Below, in pieces: positions 23,300 to 31,935 of a stretch of DNA of 33,590 bases. Source of the stretch: JAUWOY01 sp034431315 (GTDB lineage: Bacteria; Chloroflexota; Anaerolineae; VGOG01); assembly GCA_034431315.1 (NCBI GenBank), contig DAOUDK010000071.1, positions 1 through 33,590 on the forward strand. The letters are read 5' to 3'. The notes beneath the pieces are model-generated. The model saw nothing but the letters and a program-made list of their open reading frames with translations. It did not search any database and was not told where the DNA came from. How positions within the stretch are numbered: position 1 is the stretch's first letter; each line of letters opens with the position of its first letter. The translations under genes and the position numbers were made by a program.

Positions 23300-25414
23300 A
23301 TGGCTAAGTTCCTCGTACGGCGTGTTGTATTCTTGGTTTTCACCATGCTGTTCGTCTCGGTGCTCATCTTTGCCATCTCGGAGCTGGCGCCCGGTGACAT
23401 AGTGCGCCACATGTTGGGCCAGTTCGCCACGCCCGAGCAGGAGGAATCGTTGCGAGAGCAATTGGGCCTGAACCGGCCCGTGTGGGTGCGCTACACCACC
23501 TGGCTGATCGGCAGCGACCTGTTGTGGGCCCAGCCCAAGGTCGGGATGCCTCTCCGACAGACGGCCTCGGAAAAGACGGGATTTACCGAGTGGTGGGCCC
23601 AGGAGCCTGATGGCACGTTAATCCGGTGGCGGCTGGAAGGGGAGGATCTCATCGCCATGCGGCGCCAACCAGATGGCACGATCGTTGAGTCCGTTGACAA
23701 TGACCGCTGGAACATTGACGTCGCAGCCGAGTTAGAGCGACTGAAAGCGTTTCGTGAAGAGCTGATCTTTGATCCACAACTCTCACTTGAGGATCGGTAC
23801 GACATACTCCAAGAAGCTGATCAGCTAGTCGAGATTCTCAGCAGTGAAGGCCTGACGCGAGTAGGGTTGTTGGCTCAAATCAGGGCCGCGGAGCAAGCCT
23901 TAGAAGTAGTGGAGGACGCGGAGGCTGCAGAGCAGAGAAAGGCGTTGCAAACTGCAGCCCGAGGAATGCTCAAAAACGAGGTGGTGGTGGCCCTCACCGT
24001 GGCGCGAGAGCTGTCCGAAACGTCGGGAACTCCAGACGAGGAATACTTGAGGACCGTACCCAACCAACTGGGGAAAGCCGCCACACTGCTGGCCAAGACC
24101 AGACCTGAACTGGCCGAGCAACTGCGTAAAGCCTCTAAGAGCCTGCTGGGCCGCGATCTGGATGGAACCAGAGCGACCCTGTCAGAGATCATTGCCCCTC
24201 TGAGCGACCTGATCAAGCCCCTGACTGACCTGGCCCAAGCGCTGGAAAGCGACAGCTATTTGCAGGCAGCGGCTGCCCTCGAGTCCATGTTCGATCCATC
24301 TGGCACACAAGAAGAAGCACTGATGGCCCTCATGTCTGACCAGTTCGAGGATACGGCGAGAGCGTTGAAGGACTTTGCCCCCGAGCTTGCCGAGGATCTG
24401 AGCCAGGCGTCCGAGAGCCTGAAAAGCGGTGATGCGGCCGCGGCCCACGAGGGCCTCGTGCAGGCTGCGGCGTTCTTGTCCGAAAGGGGGCCGGTGATCG
24501 CCCGCAACGAGGCCGTGAAAAAAGCCAGGGTCGGCAGGTTCTTCTGGGGCGTAGACAACCTCAACCACGCTGTCTTGTGGCAAACCCACGGAGAACACGC
24601 CTTCTGGATGAAGGCCAAGGGAGCGGGCTGGTGGGTGGAGCAGGCCGGGGGTGCGGTACAGTACATTCCCTTGCAGCGGGGTCTGTTGCGTGGCGACCCT
24701 GGCGAGTCGGTGCGCACCCGACAACCAGTCAACGAGGAGCTGGTGCGACGGGTGCGCAACTCGGCCATTCTGGCGGGCCTCGCCTTTGTGGTGGTCATGC
24801 CTTTGGCCCTGCTGATGGGGATTGTCGCCGGTCTCAACGAGGGCAAGACGATTGACCGAGTTTTTTCGATCTTTGGCCTGGTGACCACTGCCAGCCCCAA
24901 CTTTGCCACGGGCGTTTTCCTGATCCTGGTTTTCAGCGTCTGGCTGAAGGTGTTGCCTGGCGCGACGGTGTTCACCAGCTCAAGGGCCATCTTTGAGGAA
25001 CCCAAGATGCTGGTGCTGCCCGTGGCCACGTTGACCCTGATTGAGTTGGGGTACGTGCTGCGCATCACCCGGGCCAGCATGGTGGAGGTGATGAAAGCGG
25101 CTTACGTCCGCACAGCCTTCCTCAAGGGATTGCCCTACTGGCGCATCGTCTTCAAACACGCTGTGCGCAATGCCATGATGGCGCCCATCACCGTCATCAT
25201 GCTACACGTCAATTGGCTGATGGGTGGCATTGTGGTGGTGGAGGCCATCTTTGGGTTCCCAGGCCTCGGCAATTACTTGCTTCAGTCGGCGTTGTACAAG
25301 GACGTTTTTGCCATCGAGGCCGGGGCGATGGTGATGGTGATATTGGCCGTGGGGACACAGTTGGTGGCCGACGTCATCTACACGTTCATCAATCCGCGTA
25401 TCCGGTACGCGTGA
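23300..25414 (+). CDS. ABC importer permease, DppB type, with a ~385-residue extracytoplasmic insertion
   Basis: This 704-residue permease is about twice the family's usual 310-340. Residues 1-70 are a normal DppB start (RRVVFLVFTMLFVSVLIFAISELAPGD, first membrane helix, then LGLNRPVWVRYTTWL). From about residue 75 to 455 there is an insertion: a short Trp-rich beta part (EWWAQEPDGTLIRWRLEG), then about 290 residues of charged, Ala/Leu-rich helices that look like coiled-coil bundles. At about residue 460 the family sequence resumes (LLRGDPGESVRTRQPVNEELVRRVRNS) with five further membrane helices, the ATPase-docking loop AYVRTAFLKGLPYWRIVFKHAVRN and the ending FINPRIRYA. The loop lies outside the membrane in DppB. 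Start ATG 23300; GTG 23294 is also possible. Confidence 0.9.
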   Translation: MAKFLVRRVVFLVFTMLFVSVLIFAISELAPGDIVRHMLGQFATPEQEESLREQLGLNRPVWVRYTTWLIGSDLLWAQPKVGMPLRQTASEKTGFTEWWAQEPDGTLIRWRLEGEDLIAMRRQPDGTIVESVDNDRWNIDVAAELERLKAFREELIFDPQLSLEDRYDILQEADQLVEILSSEGLTRVGLLAQIRAAEQALEVVEDAEAAEQRKALQTAARGMLKNEVVVALTVARELSETSGTPDEEYLRTVPNQLGKAATLLAKTRPELAEQLRKASKSLLGRDLDGTRATLSEIIAPLSDLIKPLTDLAQALESDSYLQAAAALESMFDPSGTQEEALMALMSDQFEDTARALKDFAPELAEDLSQASESLKSGDAAAAHEGLVQAAAFLSERGPVIARNEAVKKARVGRFFWGVDNLNHAVLWQTHGEHAFWMKAKGAGWWVEQAGGAVQYIPLQRGLLRGDPGESVRTRQPVNEELVRRVRNSAILAGLAFVVVMPLALLMGIVAGLNEGKTIDRVFSIFGLVTTASPNFATGVFLILVFSVWLKVLPGATVFTSSRAIFEEPKMLVLPVATLTLIELGYVLRITRASMVEVMKAAYVRTAFLKGLPYWRIVFKHAVRNAMMAPITVIMLHVNWLMGGIVVVEAIFGFPGLGNYLLQSALYKDVFAIEAGAMVMVILAVGTQLVADVIYTFINPRIRYA

Positions 25415-25503
25415 CGTGTTGCGTAGTGCGTATTGCGTATTTCGTATTGCGTAGCGCGTGACTGCCACATTGATGGAATACGCAATACGAAATACGCAAT
25501 AGA
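25415..25503. repeat. Word-repeat hairpin with perfect 22-bp arms
   Basis: Units of GCGTATT/TCGTATT form an arm at 25432-25453 that is perfectly complementary to 25479-25500 across a 25-base loop. The element fills nearly the whole spacer between the two permease genes. Confidence 0.8.
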
Positions 25504-25516
25504 AAAGGAGTGAATT

Positions 25517-26398
25517 ATGGCAGTAAGCGAACAAGCTATGCCCAAATTAGTAGCCCGTCCATCACGGATACAGCGTTTGCGCGAGGGCCTGGTCGTGATC
25601 ACGGCCTCCAAAGTGGCGCTGGTGGGGTTGGCCCTGGTACTGTTTTGGGTGGCCGTGGCACTCTTTTCGTTGGTCACGACGCTGGATCCATACGCGCAAG
25701 ACGTTGACGCGGTCAACGCCCCTCCCTCGGCGAAGCACCTGCTGGGCACCGATGACATCGGGCGAGACCTGCTGGCGCGCATCGTTCATGGCAGCCGCCT
25801 CATCCTGACCCTGGCCCCGCTAGCGGTCTTTTGCGCCCTGTTCGTTGGCTCCACGCTGGGCCTGGCGGCGGGTTATTTCGGCGGCCTCGTAGACGAGATC
25901 GTCATGCGCGTCCTGGATGCCATGATGGCCTTCCCCACGATATTGCTTTACATGATCATTATCGCTGCGCTGGGACCATCCTCATTGAACGTCGTCTTAG
26001 CCATCACCATTGGCGGTACGCCCGGCATCGCCCGCCTGGTGCGCGGCCTGTCCCTGGACATCCGTACCCGCGATTACATCGCCGCGGCCGAGTTGCGGGG
26101 CGAGAACCCCCTCTACATGATGTTTGTAGAGATCCTGCCCAACGCCCGAGGCCCCATCATCGTGGATGCTATGCTGCGCGTGGGCTATGCCGTCTTCAGC
26201 ATCGGCACGCTGGGGTTCCTGGGACTTGGGGTGCCGCCGCCATCTCCCGATTGGGGCAGCATGGTAGCCCGCGGGCACAGATTCATTTGGACCAATCCGT
26301 GGTCTGTGGTGTGGCCTGCCTTGGCCATCTCGTCTTTGGTGGTGGGTCTCAACCTCTTTGCCGATGGTGTGCGCGAGGAGTCGTTGCGCTACCAGTAG
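25517..26398 (+). CDS. ABC importer permease, DppC type
   Basis: This 293-residue inner-membrane protein partners the inserted permease upstream. It shows the DppC signature DPYAQDVDAVNAPPSAKHLLGTDDIGRDLLARI (split), about six membrane helices, the docking loop RDYIAAAELRGENPLYMMFVEILPNARG (split) and the ending FADGVREESLRYQ. AAAAGGAG precedes ATG 25517. Normal length and no insertion, in contrast to its partner. Confidence 0.93.
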   Translation: MAVSEQAMPKLVARPSRIQRLREGLVVITASKVALVGLALVLFWVAVALFSLVTTLDPYAQDVDAVNAPPSAKHLLGTDDIGRDLLARIVHGSRLILTLAPLAVFCALFVGSTLGLAAGYFGGLVDEIVMRVLDAMMAFPTILLYMIIIAALGPSSLNVVLAITIGGTPGIARLVRGLSLDIRTRDYIAAAELRGENPLYMMFVEILPNARGPIIVDAMLRVGYAVFSIGTLGFLGLGVPPPSPDWGSMVARGHRFIWTNPWSVVWPALAISSLVVGLNLFADGVREESLRYQ

Positions 26399-26458
26399 CC
26401 CCCCTCTTTCCCCCCCCAACTCCGCGGGGGAATAAAAGGTGGAAGGAGAAAACAGAAC

Positions 26459-28570
26459 ATGAGTGTGGATTTGGACTTGGTTGTAGAAGACCATCGCGTC
26501 AAGACGCCCATTTTGAAAATAGACAATCTGGCCATCTCGTACGAGACCCGTCGCGGAGATGTGAACGCCGTGCGCGATGTTTCCTTTGAGATCCATCGTG
26601 GAGGGGCCTATGGCATCGTTGGCGAATCGGGCTGCGGCAAGAGCACCGTGGCCTTTGGCATCGTTAACTTTTTGGGCAACGGCCGGATCGTGGATGGCAG
26701 CATCCTCTTTCAGGGACAGGAGCTGCGAGGGCAGAGCGAGGAGGACTTACGGCGTCTTCGCGGAGATCAGATCGCCATGGTCTACCAGGACCCCATGCAG
26801 GCCCTCAATCCCTCGATGCGCATCGGCGACCAGTTGAGCGAGGTGTTGGTCGTCCATCGAGGCCTCAGCAAAGAAGCCGCGCATGAAAAGTGCATCGCCA
26901 TGCTCAAGCGCGTATACATGCCCGATCCGGAGGCTGTGATGGTGCGCTATCCTCACCAACTCTCTGGCGGACAACAACAACGGGTGGTCATCGCCATGGC
27001 TCTGCTCAACGACCCGGCGTTGCTGATCATGGACGAGCCGACCACCGCCCTCGACGTAACCGTCGAGGCAGCGGTTTTGGACTTGATCGCCGAGCTGCGG
27101 ATGAAGATTGACACGGCCATCCTGTACATCTCTCACAACCTGGGCGTGATAGCGCGCGTCTGCGATAAGGTGGGCGTGATGTATGCCGGGGAGATGGTGG
27201 AACGTGCTTCGGTTGAAGACGTTTTCCTGCGCCCCATGCACCCCTACACCCAGGGGCTGATGCGTTGTGTGCCCAAACTGGGGACGAGCAAGGAGTCAAG
27301 TTATCTGTATCCCATCCGAGGACGGGTGCCCTCGCCGACTAACCTGCCGCCGGGGTGCGTCTTTGAGCCGCGTTGCGACTGCGCCCGGGAGGAGTGCCGT
27401 CTAAGAAAGCCAGAACTTCGCCTGGTCGAGCTCAAACATTGGGCCCGCTGTCACTTCGCCGAGGAAATCATCGCCGCGGAATGGCAGCCACCGGAGGGTC
27501 TGCTCGCTGATCTAGTGCCGATAGAACAGCAGGAAAGAAGAGAAGAAGGCCCAATCCTGCAGGTCGAGCACGTCAAAACTTACTACCGCCAGGCATCAAC
27601 TTCGGTAGCCGGCTTAATTGGCCTGGGTGAGAAACGCTACGTCAAGGCAGTGGATGACGTCAGCCTGGAAGTGCCGAAAGGATCCACCCTGGGGGTTGTC
27701 GGCGAGTCGGGTTGTGGCAAGAGCACCTTGGCCAAGACCATCGTCGGTCTGGAGCCTCTCACCGATGGCAAAATAGAGTTTCTGGGGTTCGATGTCTCCG
27801 TGCCAGTAAAGAAGCGTGACATCAAGCTTATCCAGGAACTCCAAATGATCTTCCAGAACCCCGACTCCACCATGAATCCTTCCTTCACCGTCGGGCATCA
27901 GATAGAGCGTCCGCTGAGACGCTTCAAGACTGTACCGTCTGATCAGGTAAGGGACGAGGTGTACCGACTGCTGGATGCGATCAAGCTCGACGAGAGCTAT
28001 TACCATCGTCTGCCCCGTCAGTTAAGCGGCGGCGAGAAACAGCGTGTAGGTATCGCCCGCGCCTTCGCTGCCCGTCCAGAATTGGTACTGTGCGATGAGC
28101 CGGTCTCATCTCTCGACGTGTCGGTGCAGGCAGCGATACTCAATCTGCTGTTGGAGATTCAGCAGGAATACGGGACCACCCTGCTCTTCATCGCCCACGA
28201 CCTGAGCGTGGTGCGCTTTTTCTCCGACTACGTGGCCGTGATGTACCTGGGTCAGATCTGCGAAATCGGGCCGTCGGAGGCCATCTACGCGCCGCCCTAT
28301 CATCCCTACACCGAGGCCCTGCTCTCGGCGGTGCCGATTCCCGACCCCTCAGTTGAACAGAAGCACATTCGCTTGAGCGGCGCCGTGCCCAGCGCGCTTG
28401 ATCCCCCCAGTGGTTGCCGCTTCAACACCCGATGCCCCCGCAAGATCGGGCAGATTTGTGAGCAAGAAGTGCCGCCCTGGCAGGAGTCGGAGGATGGGCA
28501 TCGCATCTTCTGCCACATCCCGCTGGAGGAGTTGCGCCAGATGGAAGCGGTGGTAACCACCAAGAATTGA
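26459..28570 (+). CDS. Fused double ABC ATPase (DppD-DppF) of the peptide-importer family
   Basis: This 703-residue cytoplasmic ATPase joins two nucleotide-binding domains that are usually separate genes. Domain 1 has Walker A GESGCGKST (about residues 55-63), signature LSGGQQQR (about 167) and Walker B LLIMDEPTTALD (about 190). Domain 2 has Walker A GESGCGKST (about 415), LSGGEKQR (about 522) and LVLCDEPVSSLD (about 545). Each domain ends with the Cys-rich oligopeptide C-terminal extension (FEPRCDCAREEC and FNTRCPRKIGQIC). The gene begins 60 bases after the second permease and completes that importer. It is the only importer ATPase in the window, so it could also power the first, ATPase-less importer. 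Confidence 0.95.
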   Translation: MSVDLDLVVEDHRVKTPILKIDNLAISYETRRGDVNAVRDVSFEIHRGGAYGIVGESGCGKSTVAFGIVNFLGNGRIVDGSILFQGQELRGQSEEDLRRLRGDQIAMVYQDPMQALNPSMRIGDQLSEVLVVHRGLSKEAAHEKCIAMLKRVYMPDPEAVMVRYPHQLSGGQQQRVVIAMALLNDPALLIMDEPTTALDVTVEAAVLDLIAELRMKIDTAILYISHNLGVIARVCDKVGVMYAGEMVERASVEDVFLRPMHPYTQGLMRCVPKLGTSKESSYLYPIRGRVPSPTNLPPGCVFEPRCDCAREECRLRKPELRLVELKHWARCHFAEEIIAAEWQPPEGLLADLVPIEQQERREEGPILQVEHVKTYYRQASTSVAGLIGLGEKRYVKAVDDVSLEVPKGSTLGVVGESGCGKSTLAKTIVGLEPLTDGKIEFLGFDVSVPVKKRDIKLIQELQMIFQNPDSTMNPSFTVGHQIERPLRRFKTVPSDQVRDEVYRLLDAIKLDESYYHRLPRQLSGGEKQRVGIARAFAARPELVLCDEPVSSLDVSVQAAILNLLLEIQQEYGTTLLFIAHDLSVVRFFSDYVAVMYLGQICEIGPSEAIYAPPYHPYTEALLSAVPIPDPSVEQKHIRLSGAVPSALDPPSGCRFNTRCPRKIGQICEQEVPPWQESEDGHRIFCHIPLEELRQMEAVVTTKN

Positions 28571-28598
28571 GATCGAGGCCTAAGTAAGGAGGAGATCA

Positions 28599-29252
28599 AT
28601 GCTGGTTAAGGATTACATGACGAGACACCCGTTGATGGCGGCGCCGACAATGCCCATCGTCGAGGCGCAACGTTACATGGGAGAAAACAACATTCGCCAC
28701 CTGCCCGTCATTGGCGCCGGAAAACGTTTGCTGGGTCTGGTCACCAAGCAGTCACTGCTGGTTCGGCCAGGGACGTTGGGGAGCCTGAACGTCTGGGAGA
28801 TCACTCGCTTCCTGTCCAACCTGACCGTCGGCGACGTGATGGTCAAGGCCCAAGACATCGTCACCATAGAGCAGGACGCCACGATAGAAGAAGCGGCCCG
28901 AATCATGGTCAAGAACCGAATCGGCTGCCTGCCTGTGTTGGAGGAGGGCATCGTGGTGGGCATCATCACTGAGACGGACCTATTGGCCCAGTTGATGGAG
29001 ATGATGGTCACGCGAGTGCCCGGCGTGCGAGTGACCGTGCGCATGCCGGATACCAAGGGCGAACTGGCCAAGTTGGTGAGCGCTATCAATGCGCAGGGTT
29101 GGGCAATAATGGCCTGCGGCGGCACCCGGGCTCCCAAACAGCCGGGTAAATGGGATGCGGTGGCCAAGATACCGTACGTGTCCCAGGAAGAGGTCGTCGC
29201 AGTTCTGAAGCGAGTTGAAGGTCAAGAAATCGTGGATGTTCGCGAGGCGTAG
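28599..29252 (+). CDS. CBS-pair protein with C-terminal ACT-like domain
   Basis: This 217-residue soluble protein has two CBS motifs: residues 1-60 (VKDYMTRHPLMAAPTMPIVEAQRYM, split, ending LLGLVTKQSLL) and residues 75-130 (VGDVMVKAQDIVTIEQDATIEEAARIM, split, ending VVGIITETDLLAQL). The remaining 80 residues (VPGVRVTVRMPDTKGELAKLVSAINAQGWAIMACGG, split) look like an ACT or other beta-alpha ligand-binding domain. CBS pairs bind adenine nucleotides or SAM, so this is probably a sensor. It follows the importer ATPase by 28 bases (AGGAGGAG site) and precedes the racemase, which suggests it regulates transport or methyl-group metabolism; the target is unknown. Confidence 0.85.
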   Translation: MLVKDYMTRHPLMAAPTMPIVEAQRYMGENNIRHLPVIGAGKRLLGLVTKQSLLVRPGTLGSLNVWEITRFLSNLTVGDVMVKAQDIVTIEQDATIEEAARIMVKNRIGCLPVLEEGIVVGIITETDLLAQLMEMMVTRVPGVRVTVRMPDTKGELAKLVSAINAQGWAIMACGGTRAPKQPGKWDAVAKIPYVSQEEVVAVLKRVEGQEIVDVREA

Positions 29253-29263
29253 CGAAGAAGAGC

Positions 29264-30313
29264 ATGGCCCGACTCACGCGCCTCATCTCAACCGTAGATT
29301 CCCACACTGCTGGTGAACCGACTCGCCTGGTGGTGGGGGGGCTGCCACCTTTGCGAGGCGCCACGATGGCGGAGAAGATGATCTATGCGCGGAACGAACT
29401 TGACGGCCTCCGCGGTCTGCTTATGCTCGAACCGCGAGGCCGTCAAGACATGTATGGCGCCCTCCTCACGACCCCTGCGGATCCGGGGGCCGACTTCGGC
29501 CTCATCTTTATGAACACCCAGCAGTACACCACGATGTGTGGTCATGCCGTCATGGGCGCCGCGACCACCGTGGTGGAGACCGGCATGGTCGAAGCCGCCG
29601 AGCCGGAGACGACCGTGGTGTTCGACACCCCTGTGGGGCTGGTCCACACCCGGACGCGCATCAAAGAGGGCCGCGTGCGCGAGGTCTCTTTCGACAACAC
29701 ACCGGTTTTCGTCTATCAACTCGACGCTCGCCTCTCGGTTCCGGGCCTGGGCGAGCTGCGGGTGGATATCGTTTACAGCGGTGGCTTTTTCGCCCTGGTT
29801 GAAGCGCGACGGATCGGGCTGGAGCTTGTCCCCGCCAATGCGAGAGCGCTGGCCGACCTGGGTACCCGCTTGCGCCACGCGGCCAGTGCCCAGCTTTCGG
29901 CTCAGCACCCGGAGCTACCTTTTGTGAACGTCATTGACGCCGTGGAGTTTCACGGCCCGGTCGAGCGCCAGACGGATGGCGGCCTGCGCGCCCGTAACGC
30001 CGCCATCTTCGGCGAACGCACCATAGACCGCTCTCCCTGCGGCACCGGCACTTGCGCCAGGATGGCTGTGCTACATGCCAGGGGGGAATTGGAAATCGGC
30101 CAGCGGTTCGTCAGCGAGAGCATCATCGGCACCCGTTTCATTGGCCAGATAGTGGGGGAGACCCGCGTGGGCGAATATCAGGCCATCATCCCCCGGGTGG
30201 CCGGGCGGGCCTACCTGACCGGTTTCCACCAATTCGTCCTCGATCCTGAAGACCCCTTTCCCCACGGCTTTTCTCTGACCGACTTTGATTGCGAAAAGGA
30301 GCTACTACCATGA
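29264..30313 (+). CDS. Proline racemase / 4-hydroxyproline 2-epimerase family
   Basis: This 349-residue cofactor-free enzyme inverts the alpha-carbon of proline-type amino acids. Both catalytic cysteines are present: Cys92 in TMCGHAVMG and Cys259 in DRSPCGTGTCARMA. The Thr-for-Cys change that marks trans-3-hydroxyproline dehydratases is absent, so it is a racemase or epimerase. The start at 29264 lies 11 bases after the CBS gene stop, and the end overlaps the next MttB-family gene by an ATGA (30310-30313), meaning translational coupling. This tight pairing suggests that paralogue 4 and this enzyme treat the same compound, for example N-methylated (hydroxy)proline betaines. That substrate is an inference. 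Confidence 0.9.
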   Translation: MARLTRLISTVDSHTAGEPTRLVVGGLPPLRGATMAEKMIYARNELDGLRGLLMLEPRGRQDMYGALLTTPADPGADFGLIFMNTQQYTTMCGHAVMGAATTVVETGMVEAAEPETTVVFDTPVGLVHTRTRIKEGRVREVSFDNTPVFVYQLDARLSVPGLGELRVDIVYSGGFFALVEARRIGLELVPANARALADLGTRLRHAASAQLSAQHPELPFVNVIDAVEFHGPVERQTDGGLRARNAAIFGERTIDRSPCGTGTCARMAVLHARGELEIGQRFVSESIIGTRFIGQIVGETRVGEYQAIIPRVAGRAYLTGFHQFVLDPEDPFPHGFSLTDFDCEKELLP

Positions 30314-31758
30314 AAGCTGGATCCACAAAGCTGATCACCCCTCGACTCCAGGTGTTGACCGAAGACCAGAAGGAGACCCTCTTCTTGAGTGCCCTCGAGG
30401 TGTTGGAACACACCGGGGTGCGCGTGGACAACGACGAGGGGCTGGAACTGCTCAGCAGCGCCGGTGCGCGCGTAGGTCCGCAGCGGCGTGTTTGTATCCC
30501 CTCGTACCTGGTGGAAGACGCATTGGCTTGTGCACCCCGTCGTATTACTATCTACAATCGGCTGGGCGAGCGGGTTATGTTCTTGGAAGACCGTCGCGTC
30601 TATTTTTGCAGCCAGACGGACTCGACCTTTTTCTTTGACCCCTTCGACCACGCCCGTCGGGCATGCGTGCGAGCCGACGCCCGGTTGGGCGCTGTGGTTT
30701 GCGACGCGCTGCCCAACATTGACATGGTGTCCTTTTCGTCTCTTTACAGCGACGTTCCCGGGCAGATCGCCATTCGCATCGGCCACAAGGACACGGTGAT
30801 GAATTGCACCAAGCCCCTCATGCACGGCACGGGCGACTTTGCCAGCCTGAAGGCCGTGGCCGAGATGGCTGCTGTGGTCGCAGGCGGCTGGGACGAACTG
30901 GCCCGGCGTCCCTATTACGTCCACTATGCCGAGCCTTTCTCGCCGCTGATCCACACCAACGAAGGGGTAGCCAAGCTCCTCTTCTGCGTCGAGCACGGTA
31001 TCCCGGTGATCTACACCCCGATGACCCTGGCCGGCAGTTCGGCGCCGGTGACAGCCGCCGGCAACCTGGTGGCTTGCATCGCCGAGTCGCTGAGCGGACT
31101 GGTGATGGCCCAGCTCAAGCGGCGCGGCTCGCCCTTCATCTTCGGTGGTGTGCCGACGATCATTGACATGTCCACCATGCTTGTCTCCTACGGCGCTCCA
31201 GAGATGAGCCTGTGGTCGGCCGCGCTGACCGAGATGGCCCACTATCTCCACCTGCCTGTCTTCAGCACGGCTGGCTGTACCGATGCGGTCGCCTTTGACC
31301 AGCAGGCCGCGGCCGAGTCGGCCATGTCTTGCCTGATGGCGGCCCTGAGCGGGGCCAACCTGGTTCACGACGTGGGTTTCACCGAGGCCGCCAACTCTGC
31401 TTCGTTGGAGTTGATCGTGGCCACTGACGAGTTCATTGGCATGGTTGGCTGCATCATGGACGGAATCGAAGTCACGCCGGAGACACTGGCCCTGGACGTT
31501 ATAGATCAGGTAGATCCCGGCGGCAGTTATTTCGGCGAGAAGCACACCGTCCGCCACTTTCGCCAGAACTGGTTCCCCAGATTGCTGAACCGGCACAACT
31601 ATGAGCAGTGGACGGCAGCCGGGGGGCTATCCCTGGGAGACAAGGCCAACCAGCGTGTCCGCCACATTCTGCAGGAGCACAAGCCGGAACCGCTGCTGCC
31701 AGAGCTGGTCGCTGAGTTGGACGAGATGGAAGAGCATTGGTGGCGAGAGATATCGTAG
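30310..31758 (+). CDS. MttB-family methyltransferase, paralogue 4, coupled to the racemase
   Basis: This 482-residue family member starts at ATG 30310, overlapping the racemase stop, with AAAAGGAG upstream; an ATG at 30289 lies inside the racemase gene and is less likely. Conserved blocks are LTEDQKETLFLSALEVLEHTGV (split), SSAPVTAAGNLVACIAESLSG, STAGCTDAVAFDQQAAAESA and NLVHDVGFTEAA. In the substrate-loop region it reads CSQTDSTFFFDPFDHARR, unlike the GSD...GERR of paralogues 2, 3 and 5, so its substrate probably differs. No internal amber codon. It should feed the corrinoid protein encoded 15 kb upstream. Confidence 0.92.
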   Translation: MKAGSTKLITPRLQVLTEDQKETLFLSALEVLEHTGVRVDNDEGLELLSSAGARVGPQRRVCIPSYLVEDALACAPRRITIYNRLGERVMFLEDRRVYFCSQTDSTFFFDPFDHARRACVRADARLGAVVCDALPNIDMVSFSSLYSDVPGQIAIRIGHKDTVMNCTKPLMHGTGDFASLKAVAEMAAVVAGGWDELARRPYYVHYAEPFSPLIHTNEGVAKLLFCVEHGIPVIYTPMTLAGSSAPVTAAGNLVACIAESLSGLVMAQLKRRGSPFIFGGVPTIIDMSTMLVSYGAPEMSLWSAALTEMAHYLHLPVFSTAGCTDAVAFDQQAAAESAMSCLMAALSGANLVHDVGFTEAANSASLELIVATDEFIGMVGCIMDGIEVTPETLALDVIDQVDPGGSYFGEKHTVRHFRQNWFPRLLNRHNYEQWTAAGGLSLGDKANQRVRHILQEHKPEPLLPELVAELDEMEEHWWREIS

Positions 31759-31795
31759 GGGACGTGGGGAGAAATCCCTGCGTCCCTTTAGTCTA

Positions 31796-31910
31796 AGTAG
31801 ATCCAGTTTTGCTCGGCCTGGATCCCTTCGGCCAGGCTCAGGACAAGCGCCAGATCCAGGCCAAAGGCGGGGATTTGGCAATCCCCTCAGAGCAATTTTG
31901 ATTCACTGAG
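31796..31910. repeat. Dispersed palindromic repeat, copy 2 (inverted relative to copy 1)
   Basis: A roughly 115-bp element between paralogues 4 and 5. Its reverse complement aligns with 1825-1913, and it has an extra inner stretch (GAAGGGATC...CTTGTCCTGAG side). The ends are inverted (AGTAGATCCAGTTTTGCTC at the left; the complement of the right end reads AGTGAATCAAAATTGCTC). AGTCTA occurs at both edges (31790-31795 and 31909-31914), a possible target duplication. Confidence 0.7.
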
Positions 31911-31935
31911 TCTAGCAACAAGGAGGAACTCTAGC

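Noticed and set aside
30211..31596. 461-codon minus-strand open frame antisense to MttB-family paralogue 4
   Set aside because: High GC and codon phase of the real gene keep the opposite strand free of stops; the peptide is rich in His, Gln, Gly and Val and shows no family motif or ribosome site.
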